From assembly GCF_002964765.1 (NCBI RefSeq), contig NZ_PQCF01000032.1, positions 310,001 through 374,000 on the forward strand: a stretch of 64,000 nucleotides of DNA, given 5' to 3'. Shown here in pieces: positions 26,764 through 36,497 of the stretch. The stretch's first letter is position 1; every line of letters starts with the position of its first letter. The stretch is from Pseudoalteromonas sp. T1lg88 (GTDB taxonomy: Bacteria > Pseudomonadota > Gammaproteobacteria > Enterobacterales > Alteromonadaceae). The position numbers and the translations under genes are program-made. Under the pieces are notes generated by a model that saw only the letters and a list, made by a program, of their open reading frames with translations, did no database searches and was not told the origin of the DNA.

Positions 26764-27300
26764 ATGAACAAAACAAACGCTCTACTGCTGAGTGCATCAC
26801 TGGCCGCTTTGGCCGGCTCAGCCATTGCTGATGAAGATAAACAAGCCTTATTAGAGGATGCTTTGAGCGCCGCACCGCCGACGTTAAGAGATAAGGTAAC
26901 AGTGATGGACTGGCAACAAAATGTGTTGCAAGAAGGCAGCAGTAATTACACCTGTTTTCCTACACCACCAAGCCTAAGCGGTACCGCACCCATGTGTATG
27001 GATGGGCCTTGGATGGAGTGGGCGGATGCCTGGACCAATAAAAAGCCGTTTCAGGCTAAAGCGGTAGGTATTTCCTATATGCTGGCCGGAGATGGTGGTG
27101 CCAGTAATACCGACCCTTATGCAGAAGGGGAGACGGAAGATAATCAATGGATCGTAGAAGGTCCACATTTGATGATTATTATGCCGGATAACGCTCTTTT
27201 GGATAGCTTACCCACAGATCCCTATGCAGGTGGTCCCTATGTTATGTGGAAAGGAACTCCCTATGCGCACATTATGGTGCCGGTTGGCCCAAGAGAATAA
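26764..27300 (+). CDS. Secreted protein of unknown function
   Basis: A 178-aa protein with a Sec signal peptide (MNKTNALLLSASLAALAGSAIA, cleavage before DED). The mature part contains a Cys pair (YTCFPTPP...APMCMDGPWMEWADA), Trp/Gly/Pro-rich segments and YMLAGDGGASNTDPYAEG; it ends with a conserved-looking HIMVPVGPRE. It resembles conserved hypothetical periplasmic proteins but no function can be assigned. TGAGGA precedes the ATG; the 285 bp upstream hold the divergent tRNA promoter and no further gene. A terminator follows. Confidence 0.82.
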   Translation: MNKTNALLLSASLAALAGSAIADEDKQALLEDALSAAPPTLRDKVTVMDWQQNVLQEGSSNYTCFPTPPSLSGTAPMCMDGPWMEWADAWTNKKPFQAKAVGISYMLAGDGGASNTDPYAEGETEDNQWIVEGPHLMIIMPDNALLDSLPTDPYAGGPYVMWKGTPYAHIMVPVGPRE

Positions 27301-27311
27301 GTGCTCTTCTC

Positions 27312-27346
27312 AACGCCCACACAACCCCAGTGAGGGCGTTTTTTTA
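27312..27346 (+). terminator. Intrinsic terminator after the 178-aa secreted protein
   Basis: Stem AACGCCC / GGGCGTT, 15-nt loop, then T5ATT. It abuts the 3' end of the convergent ychJ-like gene. Confidence 0.83.
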
Positions 27347-27348
27347 TT

Positions 27349-27819
27349 CTAGCTTCCACAACACTTTTTAAATTTCTTTTCGCTGCCACAGGGGCAGGAG
27401 TCATTGCGACTGAGTTTACGTTCTGTTGTGGGCATCAGGGTACCCGCGTCGTAAAGCCAATGACCATCTTGTTGGATAAAGGTCGAGCGCTCATGAATAC
27501 AACACAGGCTATTGGCAAATAGATAATAGGCCTTAAATTCAACCTCGGCTGGATAGGCAGTGAGGTCGGTGTCGACTATCTCAAGTTTGGTGAATTTAGC
27601 CGCTTCGGCAAATTCGGCGACATCTTCTGCCTGGTTATTCTTGAGGGCTGCCGCCGAGCAAGTGGCAACTAAATACTCAATGGCCTGGGTGCAAAAGGCG
27701 CTGTAGCGCGATTTCATCAGAGTAAGGGCATCACCAGCTTGTTCACTCCCGCTGATAAAGCGGCCACAACAATCGGTATACTGTTTCTCAGACCCACAAT
27801 AACACATACATGATCCCAC
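27349..27819 (-). CDS. ychJ: YchJ family protein with SEC-C motifs
   Basis: UPF0225/YchJ family protein, 156 aa. It has a zinc-binding SEC-C motif at each end (MCYCGSEKQYTDCC and DSCPCGSEKKFKKCC) around an NTF2-like domain with the motif LMKSRYSAFCTQAIEYLVAT. The function of YchJ is unknown; SEC-C motifs bind zinc and in SecA mediate SecB/ribosome contacts. The start may be Met1 or Met5. The first of three short mobile elements lies just upstream of it (27841-28000). Confidence 0.92.
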   Translation of the reverse strand: MGSCMCYCGSEKQYTDCCGRFISGSEQAGDALTLMKSRYSAFCTQAIEYLVATCSAAALKNNQAEDVAEFAEAAKFTKLEIVDTDLTAYPAEVEFKAYYLFANSLCCIHERSTFIQQDGHWLYDAGTLMPTTERKLSRNDSCPCGSEKKFKKCCGS

Positions 27820-27840
27820 AAAGGCAAAAGCCGCATTTTA

Positions 27841-28000
27841 TACCAATTCACTTAAATAGCTAATCGCTCTGGCGGGGTAAATATCATGCTTACGGCGTTG
27901 TGATTTTTCTATGGAGAATAACTACATAAGAAAAATTTCGCCTTGTTAGCATATCATTTATCCAGCGCTATACCCGATCGCATACTTAACAGAATTGGTA
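27841..28000 (+). mobile_element. Short non-autonomous element (MITE-like), copy 1, 160 bp
   Basis: Bounded by TACCAATTCACTTAA at the left and TTAACAGAATTGGTA at the right (15-bp terminal inverted repeats with two mismatches). It has no coding capacity. The same 160-bp sequence occurs inverted at 39988-40147 and in a shortened form at 44020-44145. Flanks are TTA on both sides (27838-27840 reads TTA; 28001-28003 is TTA), consistent with a 3-bp target duplication. The right TTA is the TAA stop codon of the minus-strand SulA-like gene. Confidence 0.85.
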
Positions 28001-28459
28001 TTAGCAAATTTGCATGGCTTGGGGCAGCTTGGTCTGAACGGCATCGGAATCCGCGTCAGCATCGGAGGCAAAGCAATATAATTGCGCCTTGGCCTGATGG
28101 GTATTGAGTTGCATGGCTTCAAGTTGCGCCAAGGTAACAATATCCGTCCAGGTAACAATGGCGGCGAAGCGACCGTTTTGCAGTGCACAATTAAGCATAT
28201 ATTCGCAATCAACAATGTGTTTGCGGCGGATAACCAAGAGCTTACTGGTGTCGATAGAGCAAGAATCTAGCAGGTCGCGGCTGGGGATATGATCCGGTGC
28301 AACCAGCAGGGTCCAACCATTACTGCTATTGTAGCGATGGATAATTTTCAGTAATTCAAAAGATGCTGAGATCTCATCTTCTGTATGCACCAGGTTAATG
28401 GCCACCGGGTTTTCTTGATGATAGCTTTTTACGTGTCGAACCGCTGCTGTATGTAACAT
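28001..28459 (-). CDS. SulA-like SOS cell division inhibitor
   Basis: A 152-aa protein resembling SulA: the region LLKIIHRYNSSNGWTLLVAPDHIPSRDLLDSCSIDTSKLLVIRR...ALQNGRFAAIVTW follows the order of SulA features (Trp-Leu strand, conserved Pro-x-x-x-x-R/S, central basic segment, NG-FAAIV-W strand). SulA binds FtsZ and blocks septation during DNA damage. A LexA-type box lies 43 nt upstream of the ATG. RBS GAGGC precedes the start. The C-terminus is acidic (SDADADSDA) and stops exactly at the edge of a mobile element; E. coli SulA is 169 aa. Similarity is moderate, so the call is probable rather than certain. Confidence 0.7.
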   Translation of the reverse strand: MLHTAAVRHVKSYHQENPVAINLVHTEDEISASFELLKIIHRYNSSNGWTLLVAPDHIPSRDLLDSCSIDTSKLLVIRRKHIVDCEYMLNCALQNGRFAAIVTWTDIVTLAQLEAMQLNTHQAKAQLYCFASDADADSDAVQTKLPQAMQIC

Positions 28460-28502
28460 AATTGCCTCGCTGGGGGTAAAGTAAACGATATACAGTGTTT
28501 TA

Positions 28503-28522
28503 TACAGTATTTATATACAGTA
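28503..28522 (-). promoter_or_regulatory. LexA-type SOS box
   Basis: TACAGTATTTATATACAGTA matches the E. coli LexA consensus TACTGTATATATATACAGTA (read on the minus strand) at 18 of 20 positions. One mismatch falls in a core half-site (CAGT in place of CTGT as read on the plus strand). Four ACAG/CTGT half-sites occur in tandem across 28484-28535, which may add LexA contacts. Confidence 0.65.
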
Positions 28523-28692
28523 GTTTATACAGTTGTTGGGTGCAAGCTTTTTTTTGCCTCTTTTTTAAACGGTATTTTTTAGCCGAGATTAAAAGTTTGC
28601 ACGGAAATATGGGTTAAAGCGGCTATTTATGCGGTCATTTGTCCGTATTTGTGCTAGCATTGCCGGCTTGTTTATTAGCTCGAAAAAGACCA

Positions 28693-29985
28693 ATGCTAGA
28701 GAGTGTTTTTAAGATCAAAGCGCATGGAAGCTCTGTGAAACGTGAGGTGATTGCCGGTATCACTACCTTTATCACCATGGTGTACATTGTTTTTGTTAAC
28801 CCGGCGATGCTGGCGGAAGCGGGGATGGACCAAGGCGCGGCCTTTGTCGCTACCTGTATTGCCGCAGCAATTGGCTGTTTTATTATGGGTTTTTGGGCCA
28901 ATTATCCGCTGGCCTTGGCGCCGGGAATGGGGCTGAACGCCTTTTTCACTTATGGTGTGGTGCTAGGCATGGGTTACACCTGGCAAGCGGCATTGGGCGC
29001 GGTCTTTATGTCGGGCAGTATCTTTTTACTGCTAAGCCTGTTTAAGGTGCGGGAATGGATTATCAACGCCATTCCTTTAGTGTTAAAAAGAGCCATCGCC
29101 ACGGGTATAGGTGCATTTCTAGCCTTGATCGCCTTAAAAAATGCCGGCATTGTTGTTGCCAGCCCGGCGACCCTGGTGCAGATGGGCGATATCACCAGCA
29201 GTGGTCCGCTTTTGGCTATTTTGAGCTTCTTTATTATTGCCGCCTTGCTGTATCGCGATATCAAAAGCGGTGTTTTGATCAGTATTATGCTGGTTACCTT
29301 GGTGGCCCTTGGGTTGGACTTGGTTGAGTATCAGGGGGTTGTCTCGGCGCCGCCATCTATTATGCCGACCTTTATGCAACTGGATTTCGCCGGTGCCCTT
29401 GAGCTCTCTATGCTCAGTGTGGTCTTTGCATTCCTATTCGTTGACTTATTTGATACCTCGGGCACCTTGGTTGCGGTAACGCAAAAAGCGGGCCTGGCCG
29501 ATGATGAAGGGCGTATGCCGCGCCTGGGTCGTGCATTGAGCGCCGACAGTAGCGCTACCATAGCCGGCTCCATGCTGGGCACCTCAACTACGACTTCTTA
29601 TATTGAGTCGGTGGCCGGTGTTTCCGTCGGTGGACGCACAGGTTTAACCGCCGTTGTGGTGGGCCTGTGTTTCTTATTGATGATGTTCTTTGCGCCATTA
29701 GCCTCCATGGTGCCGGCCTATGCCACTGCGGGGGCGATTTTGTATGTTTCTATCTTGATGCTGCAAAACCTGAAACTGGTTGATTGGGACGATATGACAG
29801 ACGCCATCCCTGTGGCCGTTGTATTACTAATGACGCCGCTGACCTTCTCGATTGCCCATGGTATTGCGCTAGGCTTTATCGCTTATACCGCGGTGAAGGT
29901 GGTTTGTAATAAGGCCAACGAGGTCAGTATCAGTGTCTGGATACTCAGTGCCTTATTTGTGCTCAAGTTTATCTTCCTGTCTTAA
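28693..29985 (+). CDS. AzgA-type purine (hypoxanthine/guanine/adenine) permease
   Basis: Inner-membrane proton symporter of the NCS2 nucleobase family, AzgA branch. The 430-aa protein has about 12-14 transmembrane segments and family motifs near the N-terminus (REVIAGITTFITMVYIVFVNP), ALAPGMGLNAFF, and LFDTSGTLVAVTQKAG followed by SADSSATIAGSMLGTSTTTSYIES. ATG 28693 (MLESVFKIKAHGSSVKRE) is chosen because it fits family N-termini; an upstream in-frame start at 28639 would add 18 odd residues. Substrate choice among purines cannot be decided here. No purine riboswitch is recognised in the 230-bp leader region, which instead holds the SOS box of the divergent SulA-like gene. Confidence 0.9.
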   Translation: MLESVFKIKAHGSSVKREVIAGITTFITMVYIVFVNPAMLAEAGMDQGAAFVATCIAAAIGCFIMGFWANYPLALAPGMGLNAFFTYGVVLGMGYTWQAALGAVFMSGSIFLLLSLFKVREWIINAIPLVLKRAIATGIGAFLALIALKNAGIVVASPATLVQMGDITSSGPLLAILSFFIIAALLYRDIKSGVLISIMLVTLVALGLDLVEYQGVVSAPPSIMPTFMQLDFAGALELSMLSVVFAFLFVDLFDTSGTLVAVTQKAGLADDEGRMPRLGRALSADSSATIAGSMLGTSTTTSYIESVAGVSVGGRTGLTAVVVGLCFLLMMFFAPLASMVPAYATAGAILYVSILMLQNLKLVDWDDMTDAIPVAVVLLMTPLTFSIAHGIALGFIAYTAVKVVCNKANEVSISVWILSALFVLKFIFLS

Positions 29986-29990
29986 TTAAG

Positions 29991-30016
29991 AAGGCCGCTG
30001 TTAAGCGGCTTTTTTC
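29991..30016 (+). terminator. Intrinsic terminator after the purine permease
   Basis: Stem GCCGC / GCGGC with loop TGTTAA and AAG/TTT extension, then T5C. The following 278 bp to cysB contain no gene; only AT-rich sequence before the cysB start was seen. Confidence 0.82.
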
Positions 30017-30279
30017 TTCCCTTGCGATAATGTACTCGCTGTTAACATGAGGGTGTTAGCGTAAGCACAGTGTGCGTAATGGTAAGACCTCTGGGGCTGA
30101 CAGCTAAATCAACAGTACCGAGTGGCAATTAAATATGCTAGCCTAACCCTCCGCAATAGTTGGCTCATTTTGACGTTTACCGATTCGTCGTTTGGCTGTC
30201 TAAATTGACATACGCGTTGCGGCGCCCAGCGCTGCCCCTTGTGGCCGCTGCTTGTGTTTGTTTTTAAGTAAAATAATAA

Positions 30280-31272
<993 letters not shown>

Positions 31273-31295
31273 GCGCTGGCGCTTTTGAGCGTATT

Positions 31296-31326
31296 AAAAA
31301 AGGCGACCTAGGTCGCCTTTTTTATT
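31296..31326. terminator. Bidirectional terminator between cysB and sdaA
   Basis: Near-perfect palindrome A5-6 GGCGACC TA GGTCGCC T6, with A- and T-tracts on both sides, serving both convergent genes. Confidence 0.93.
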
Positions 31327-31343
31327 TGTAACTCGAAGCCGAG

Positions 31344-32720
31344 TTAACACTCAATAATATTAACCGCAAGACCACCACGGGCGGTTTCCTTGTACTTGGT
31401 TTTCATATCATTGCCCGTATCCCACATGGTCTTAATCACCTTGTCCAGGGACACTTTTTGCTCGCCGCTGCCACGCATGGCCAGACGAGAGGCATTAATG
31501 GCTTTCACCGCGCCCATGGCGTTACGCTCGATACAAGGTACCTGCACCAGACCACCAACCGGATCGCAGGTTAGGCCCAGGTTGTGTTCCATGCCGATTT
31601 CCGCAGCATTCTCAACTTGAGTGGCATTGCCACCCATGATTTCGGTGAGCGCACCGGCGGCCATGGAGCAGGCCACGCCCACTTCGCCCTGACAGCCTAC
31701 TTCGGCGCCGGAGATAGAAGCGTTTTTCTTATACAGGATGCCAATAGCCGCTGCGGTGAGCAGGTAACGGGTGGCGATTTCCTTATCCACTTCCTTGATA
31801 AAGGTGTGGTAGTACATAAGCACCGCAGGCAAAATACCCGCCGCACCATTGGTCGGTGCCGTAACCACGCGGCCGCCGGCGGCATTTTCTTCATTCACCG
31901 CCAAGGCGAATAAATCAACCCAGTCCATGGCGCGCAGTGGGTCGTTATTGCTCTCAACATTGAGCTTTAAATACAGGCTTGGGGCACGACGGCGTACCTT
32001 AAGACCACCGGGTAAAATACCTTCCGTGCGTATGCCGCGCTCGGTACAGGCTTTCATTACTTCCCAGATATGGAAGAGTTCATCGCGAATATCGCTCTCG
32101 CTGCGCAGCGTTTTTTCATTGGCCATCATCAGGCTGGAGACGCTTAGCCCTGACTCTTTACACAGCTCTAAAAGCTCTTGGGCGCTATCAAAGAGGTAGG
32201 GCGCCGGATTTTGCTCGCGAATATCCAGTGCCGCCTGTTTTTCTTTATCGAAATCTTCATCGCTGACGATAAAGCCGCCGCCGATGGAGTAGTACACCTG
32301 GGAGGCGATAATCTCTTTGTCTTTAAAGGCTATCAGCTCCATGGCATTAGAATGCTTGGGCAAGGTTTTACGGCGATGGAAGACAATCGCGCCTTGCTTG
32401 GGAAATTTGACCTGATGCTTTTTGTCGAGGTGAATGACTTGCTCTTGCTCGATTTTGTCTAGGATATCCGGTACCGCATCGGCATCAACGGTTTCAGGAT
32501 CATAGCCGGCTAATCCTAAGATCACCGCCTTACCCGAGCCGTGGCCGACCCCCGTTTGGCCTAACGAGCCAAACAGCTCGGCTTTAACTTCGGTAACATC
32601 CTTAAGCTTACCTTGCTGCTCAAGAGCTTGGACAAACAGTCGCGAGGCACGCATAGGGCCTACTGTGTGCGACGAGGAGGGTCCAATACCAATGCTGAAC
32701 ATATCGAATGCACTGATCAT
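31344..32720 (-). CDS. sdaA: L-serine dehydratase (L-serine ammonia-lyase)
   Basis: Iron-sulfur enzyme converting L-serine to pyruvate and ammonia. The single chain of 458 aa holds the beta domain ([29 protein letters not shown]) and alpha domain ([65 protein letters not shown]), with the cysteines that bind the 4Fe-4S cluster. E. coli SdaA is 454 aa. Order pabB-nudL-sdaA is the same as in E. coli; here sdaA is last, 97 nt after nudL, and may have its own promoter. Confidence 0.96.
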   Translation of the reverse strand: MISAFDMFSIGIGPSSSHTVGPMRASRLFVQALEQQGKLKDVTEVKAELFGSLGQTGVGHGSGKAVILGLAGYDPETVDADAVPDILDKIEQEQVIHLDKKHQVKFPKQGAIVFHRRKTLPKHSNAMELIAFKDKEIIASQVYYSIGGGFIVSDEDFDKEKQAALDIREQNPAPYLFDSAQELLELCKESGLSVSSLMMANEKTLRSESDIRDELFHIWEVMKACTERGIRTEGILPGGLKVRRRAPSLYLKLNVESNNDPLRAMDWVDLFALAVNEENAAGGRVVTAPTNGAAGILPAVLMYYHTFIKEVDKEIATRYLLTAAAIGILYKKNASISGAEVGCQGEVGVACSMAAGALTEIMGGNATQVENAAEIGMEHNLGLTCDPVGGLVQVPCIERNAMGAVKAINASRLAMRGSGEQKVSLDKVIKTMWDTGNDMKTKYKETARGGLAVNIIEC

Positions 32721-32817
32721 ATAACCTATTACTCACATAACCTTTGAACGGTCGGCCATGATAACGTTAAATAATTATAGATGTAATCCCGGGAACTGAT
32801 TTTCTTTGCGGTGTTTT

Positions 32818-33396
32818 TTAGCTGTTCAGGCCAAGCTGTTGAATGAATTGGTTGATGATGCGCTCGGTAGCGCCCCATAGCACTCCGTAGGGCGTGTTCA
32901 GTAAAGGGAATTCTAACGGGGAACCGCTGCGCTCAACGCGAAGAGGGTACCAGTTTTGGCGCTCAACCAGGGTTGAAAAGGGCATAAAAAATGCGGCATC
33001 CACTTCATTGCGATCCAGCTGCCAATGGGCACCTGGGTGCAGATAGGCCAGATAGGGGGTAATGACCATGCCGCCTAGAGTTTCGATGTCCTCGAGGTGA
33101 CCGATAATATCCACCTCGCGCGGGGCAATATTGAGTTCTTCATGCAATTCTCGCAGTGCGGTGTGCCTGAGACTGGCGTCCTGGCGCTCCTGCTTGCCGC
33201 CGGGAAAACATAATTGACTGGGGTGACTGCGTAAATGGCGAGGGCGTTTACACAGCAGGACCTGAGCGCCCTGGGGCGAGTCGCTAAGCAGCATAACCAC
33301 AGCGCTGCGCCGTTTTGGGTGGCGCTTGGGCTGCGGATCTATAACCTGCGAGAGGTTAAAGCGGCTGATCAACTGGGCACAGGTACTGGCTGGCAA
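32818..33396 (-). CDS. nudL: Nudix CoA pyrophosphatase NudL-like
   Basis: Nudix hydrolase of the NudL/CoA diphosphatase group, expected to cleave CoA to 3'-phosphoadenosine phosphate and phosphopantetheine. The Nudix box runs GGKQERQDASLRHTALRELHEELNI (GX5EX7REUXEEXGU, the last Gly replaced). An upstream LLCKRPRHLRSHPSQLCFPGG matches the CoA-specific pattern. The 192-aa length is normal. It sits 10 nt after pabB and upstream of sdaA, conserved synteny that supports the call. Confidence 0.92.
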   Translation of the reverse strand: MPASTCAQLISRFNLSQVIDPQPKRHPKRRSAVVMLLSDSPQGAQVLLCKRPRHLRSHPSQLCFPGGKQERQDASLRHTALRELHEELNIAPREVDIIGHLEDIETLGGMVITPYLAYLHPGAHWQLDRNEVDAAFFMPFSTLVERQNWYPLRVERSGSPLEFPLLNTPYGVLWGATERIINQFIQQLGLNS

Positions 33397-33406
33397 AAGG
33401 CGATAC

Positions 33407-34768
33407 TCACTCTAATACGGGTAAGATTTTATTTACCTTATGGTAGGTTTCCTGGTATTCCAAATCAACATTTGAGTCCGCGACTATGCCGCCGCCGGCC
33501 CAGCAGTAGAGCTTATTTTCGTTCGCAACCAAGGTACGAATGGTAATGCTGGTGTCCATATCGCCGCAGGCGCTCAAGTAACCGATGGAGCCGCAATAGG
33601 GGCTGCGTCTGTGTGGCTCCAGCTCTTCGATGATCTCCATGGCGCGGATTTTCGGCGCTCCGGTGATCGAGCCTCCTGGAAAAGCGGCGCGCAGCTGATC
33701 TATGGCGGTTTTACCTTCCGCCAGTTGGGATTGCACCGTGCTGACCAAATGATGCACCGCCGGGAAGCTCTCGATAGCAAACAGCGAGGGTACGGTGACG
33801 CTGCCGGGTTTAGCGACCTTACCTAAATCGTTACGCAGCAAATCCACTATCATGACATTTTCGGCGCGATCCTTTGGCGAGCTGGCAAGTTGCTCGGCCA
33901 GCGCCTTGTCTTCTTGCGCGTCCTTACTACGCGGCAGTGTGCCCTTGATGGGCTTGGTTTCCACCTGCTTGTCTTTTACCTCGATAAAGCGCTCCGGCGA
34001 GATGGACAAAATGGCGCCTTGGGTTAGGCGAATAAAAGCGGAAAAGGGCGCTTTGTTATGCTCGCGCAGACGCTGATAGGCTTGCCATTCGCAGCCCTGG
34101 TACTGGGCGCAGAAGCGCTGTGCCAGGTTGATTTGGTAACAATCGCCGCTGCGCAAATAGTCCTGAATTTTGGCAAATTGCTGCGCATAAAACGCATAAC
34201 TCATATTCGATTGCCACTTTGAGCTCAGGGCAAAGTCACCGGCCTTGGGGGCCTTTTCAAGCTGGTTGAGGTATTTTTGTAATCCGGCTTCGGCGTCGAT
34301 ACTAGGCTGCGCCAGGTAATACCATTGCTTGGCGGTCTTATCAAAAATCAGCGCATCGAGATACAAACCAATTTGCATCTCGGGCAGGTGAATATCTTTT
34401 TCGGCGGTTTCGGGCAGTCGCTCCAATAAGCGACCCAGATCATAGCCAAAATAGCCAAGCCAACCGCCGTTAAAGGGCAGGCCATAAGGGGCTCTGTCCG
34501 GGCATAGTGCGCCGAGCTCGGCCTGCATTTGCACAAAAACGTCTTGTTCTAGGGGCTGGTTGTCCAACATAGCCTTGCCATCTTCAACACTGAGCCACTT
34601 GGTAGGCGCAAAGGCGATGATGTCATAGCGACTATTGACATGGCTATCGCTTGCCGAGTCGAGGAAAATAGCCCCCGGCAAATGGTGAAAATGGGTAAAA
34701 ACATCACAGGGTTGTGCCTGTATTGGCGCCTTGATGCAGTGCAATTGCGATTTTGTCATTATCTTCAA
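33407..34768 (-). CDS. pabB: Aminodeoxychorismate synthase component I
   Basis: Chorismate-using enzyme that, with the glutaminase PabA, makes 4-amino-4-deoxychorismate for folate synthesis. The 453-aa protein has the anthranilate-synthase-I N-terminal domain and the chorismate-binding domain with LSISPERFIEV, ETKPIKGTLPRS, ENVMIVDLLRNDLGKV and FPGGSITGAPKIRAMEIIEELEP. The PIKGT lysine is the feature that separates PabB from TrpE, supporting PabB. Co-transcribed with nudL (10-nt gap). Divergent from fumarase. Confidence 0.95.
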   Translation of the reverse strand: MKIMTKSQLHCIKAPIQAQPCDVFTHFHHLPGAIFLDSASDSHVNSRYDIIAFAPTKWLSVEDGKAMLDNQPLEQDVFVQMQAELGALCPDRAPYGLPFNGGWLGYFGYDLGRLLERLPETAEKDIHLPEMQIGLYLDALIFDKTAKQWYYLAQPSIDAEAGLQKYLNQLEKAPKAGDFALSSKWQSNMSYAFYAQQFAKIQDYLRSGDCYQINLAQRFCAQYQGCEWQAYQRLREHNKAPFSAFIRLTQGAILSISPERFIEVKDKQVETKPIKGTLPRSKDAQEDKALAEQLASSPKDRAENVMIVDLLRNDLGKVAKPGSVTVPSLFAIESFPAVHHLVSTVQSQLAEGKTAIDQLRAAFPGGSITGAPKIRAMEIIEELEPHRRSPYCGSIGYLSACGDMDTSITIRTLVANENKLYCWAGGGIVADSNVDLEYQETYHKVNKILPVLE

Positions 34769-34916
34769 CTCGAAGAGCTAGCCCGAAACGGGCTGGGAGG
34801 GTATCATAAGTTACACTTTTTCAGAAGTCGCGGTCTCTCACCGTGCGCACGTCACCGAGTTGTCGTGCCTGCCATTGCTTGTTAATGGCACCACGACCCA
34901 GTATGAAGGAAGATTT

Positions 34917-36443
34917 ATGAGCACTATTCGTCAGCAAGACTTCATCGACAGCATTGCCGATGCGTTGCAGTACATTTCGTTTTATCACCCCTTGGATTTT
35001 GTTCAGGCGCTTGAAAAAGCATATAACAAAGAGCAAAACAAAGCGGCAAAAGATGCCATTGCACAAATCCTAATTAACTCTCGTATGTCTGCTGAAGGCA
35101 AACGTCCACTGTGTCAGGATACGGGTATCGTGACCTGTTTCGTAAAAGTGGGTATGGACGTGAAGTGGGATAAAACGGACATGACGGTGCAGCAAATGGT
35201 TGACGAAGGTACCCGTCGCGCTTACCTAAATCCGGATAATCCACTGCGTGCCTCTATCGTTGCCGATCCTGCCGGTTCACGTAAGAACACCAAGGACAAT
35301 ACGCCATCTGTTGTGCACATCGACCTGGTACCAGGTGGTGAAGTGGAAGTGATGATCGCCGCTAAGGGTGGCGGCTCTGAAAACAAAACCAAGATGGTCA
35401 TGCTTAACCCGTCTGACGATGTCGCCGAGTGGGTTGAAAAAACCTTACCAACCATGGGCGCAGGCTGGTGTCCGCCGGGCATGTTGGGTATAGGTATCGG
35501 CGGTACCGCAGAAAAAGCCGCGGTACTGGCAAAAGAATCTCTTATGGATCCGGTTGATATTCACGAGCTAATGGAGCGTGGCGCCGAGACTACAGAAGAA
35601 AAACTGCGTCTGGAAATCTTCGAGCGCGCTAACAAAACCGGTATTGGCGCACAAGGTCTGGGCGGTTTAACCACGGTTGTTGATATCAAGGTTAAAACTG
35701 CGCCAACGCACGCGGCCTCTAAGCCGGTGGTGATGATCCCTAACTGTGCGGCGACCCGTCACGTACACTTCACGCTAGATGGCAGCGGCCCGGCCGACCT
35801 TAAAGCGCCAAAGCTTGAAGACTGGCCAGAAGTGACTTGGGAAGTAGGTGCAGACACGCGTCGCGTAAACCTTGATAGCCTGACCAAAGAAGATATCAAA
35901 GAGTGGAAAATGGGTGAGACCGTGCTACTAAGCGGTAAAATCCTCACCGGTCGTGATGCTGCGCACAAACGCCTGCAAGGCATGATCGAAAGCGGTGAAG
36001 GCATGCCAGAGGGTGTGGATTTCACCAACAAGTTTATCTACTACGTGGGCCCGGTTGATGCCGTTGGCGACGAAGTGGTAGGCCCAGCAGGCCCAACAAC
36101 GTCAACGCGTATGGATAAATTCACCGACCTGATGCTGGAGAAAACCGGCCTTATCGGCATGATAGGTAAAGCAGAGCGTGGCCCGGCAACCGTTGAGTCA
36201 ATCAAAGAAAACAAAGCGGTTTACCTGATGGCCGTCGGCGGCGCCGCTTACCTGGTTGCTAAAGCAATCAAGAAAGCCCGCGTGGTGGCGTTCGAAGACC
36301 TGGGTATGGAAGCCATCTACGAATTTGAAGTGGAAGACATGCCTGTAACCGTAGCGGTAGACAGTGAAGGTGCCAATGCGCACACTCAAGGTCCAGCTAT
36401 TTGGAAAGCAAAAATCGAAGAATTGGACGGCGCTTTAAAGTAA
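34917..36443 (+). CDS. Class I fumarate hydratase (4Fe-4S)
   Basis: Iron-sulfur fumarase of the FumA/FumB/TtdAB type that interconverts fumarate and malate in the TCA cycle. The 508-aa chain has the N-terminal alpha-like domain with PLCQDTGIV (Cys66), then GAGWCPPGMLGIGIGG and MIPNCAATRHVHF; the 4Fe-4S cluster uses three family cysteines, candidates for which lie in these motifs. The C-terminal beta-like domain has GRDAAHKRL and GPTTSTRMD. ATG 34917 is chosen over an in-frame upstream codon (34860) because GAAGGAAG precedes it and MSTIRQQDFIDSIADALQYI fits the family. Oxygen-sensitive; no FNR/ArcA site was identified. Confidence 0.94.
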   Translation: MSTIRQQDFIDSIADALQYISFYHPLDFVQALEKAYNKEQNKAAKDAIAQILINSRMSAEGKRPLCQDTGIVTCFVKVGMDVKWDKTDMTVQQMVDEGTRRAYLNPDNPLRASIVADPAGSRKNTKDNTPSVVHIDLVPGGEVEVMIAAKGGGSENKTKMVMLNPSDDVAEWVEKTLPTMGAGWCPPGMLGIGIGGTAEKAAVLAKESLMDPVDIHELMERGAETTEEKLRLEIFERANKTGIGAQGLGGLTTVVDIKVKTAPTHAASKPVVMIPNCAATRHVHFTLDGSGPADLKAPKLEDWPEVTWEVGADTRRVNLDSLTKEDIKEWKMGETVLLSGKILTGRDAAHKRLQGMIESGEGMPEGVDFTNKFIYYVGPVDAVGDEVVGPAGPTTSTRMDKFTDLMLEKTGLIGMIGKAERGPATVESIKENKAVYLMAVGGAAYLVAKAIKKARVVAFEDLGMEAIYEFEVEDMPVTVAVDSEGANAHTQGPAIWKAKIEELDGALK

Positions 36444-36457
36444 TGTCTAAACCTTAG

Positions 36458-36485
36458 AAAAAGAGCGCTTTTGCGCTCTTTTTTA
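36458..36485 (+). terminator. Intrinsic terminator after fumarase, in S9 peptidase leader
   Basis: A5GAGCGC / GCGCTCT6 stem with TTTT loop. It ends 12 nt before the S9 peptidase ATG (36498). Confidence 0.9.
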
Positions 36486-36497
36486 TGGAGTAAAATA

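Noticed and set aside
28484-28535. Four ACAG half-sites considered as iterons of an origin.
   Set aside because: They fit better as LexA half-sites upstream of a SulA-like gene, and no replication initiator gene is nearby.
28460-28692. Leader of the purine permease examined for a purine riboswitch.
   Set aside because: No conserved purine-aptamer core or paired arms were recognised, and such riboswitches are rare in this group.
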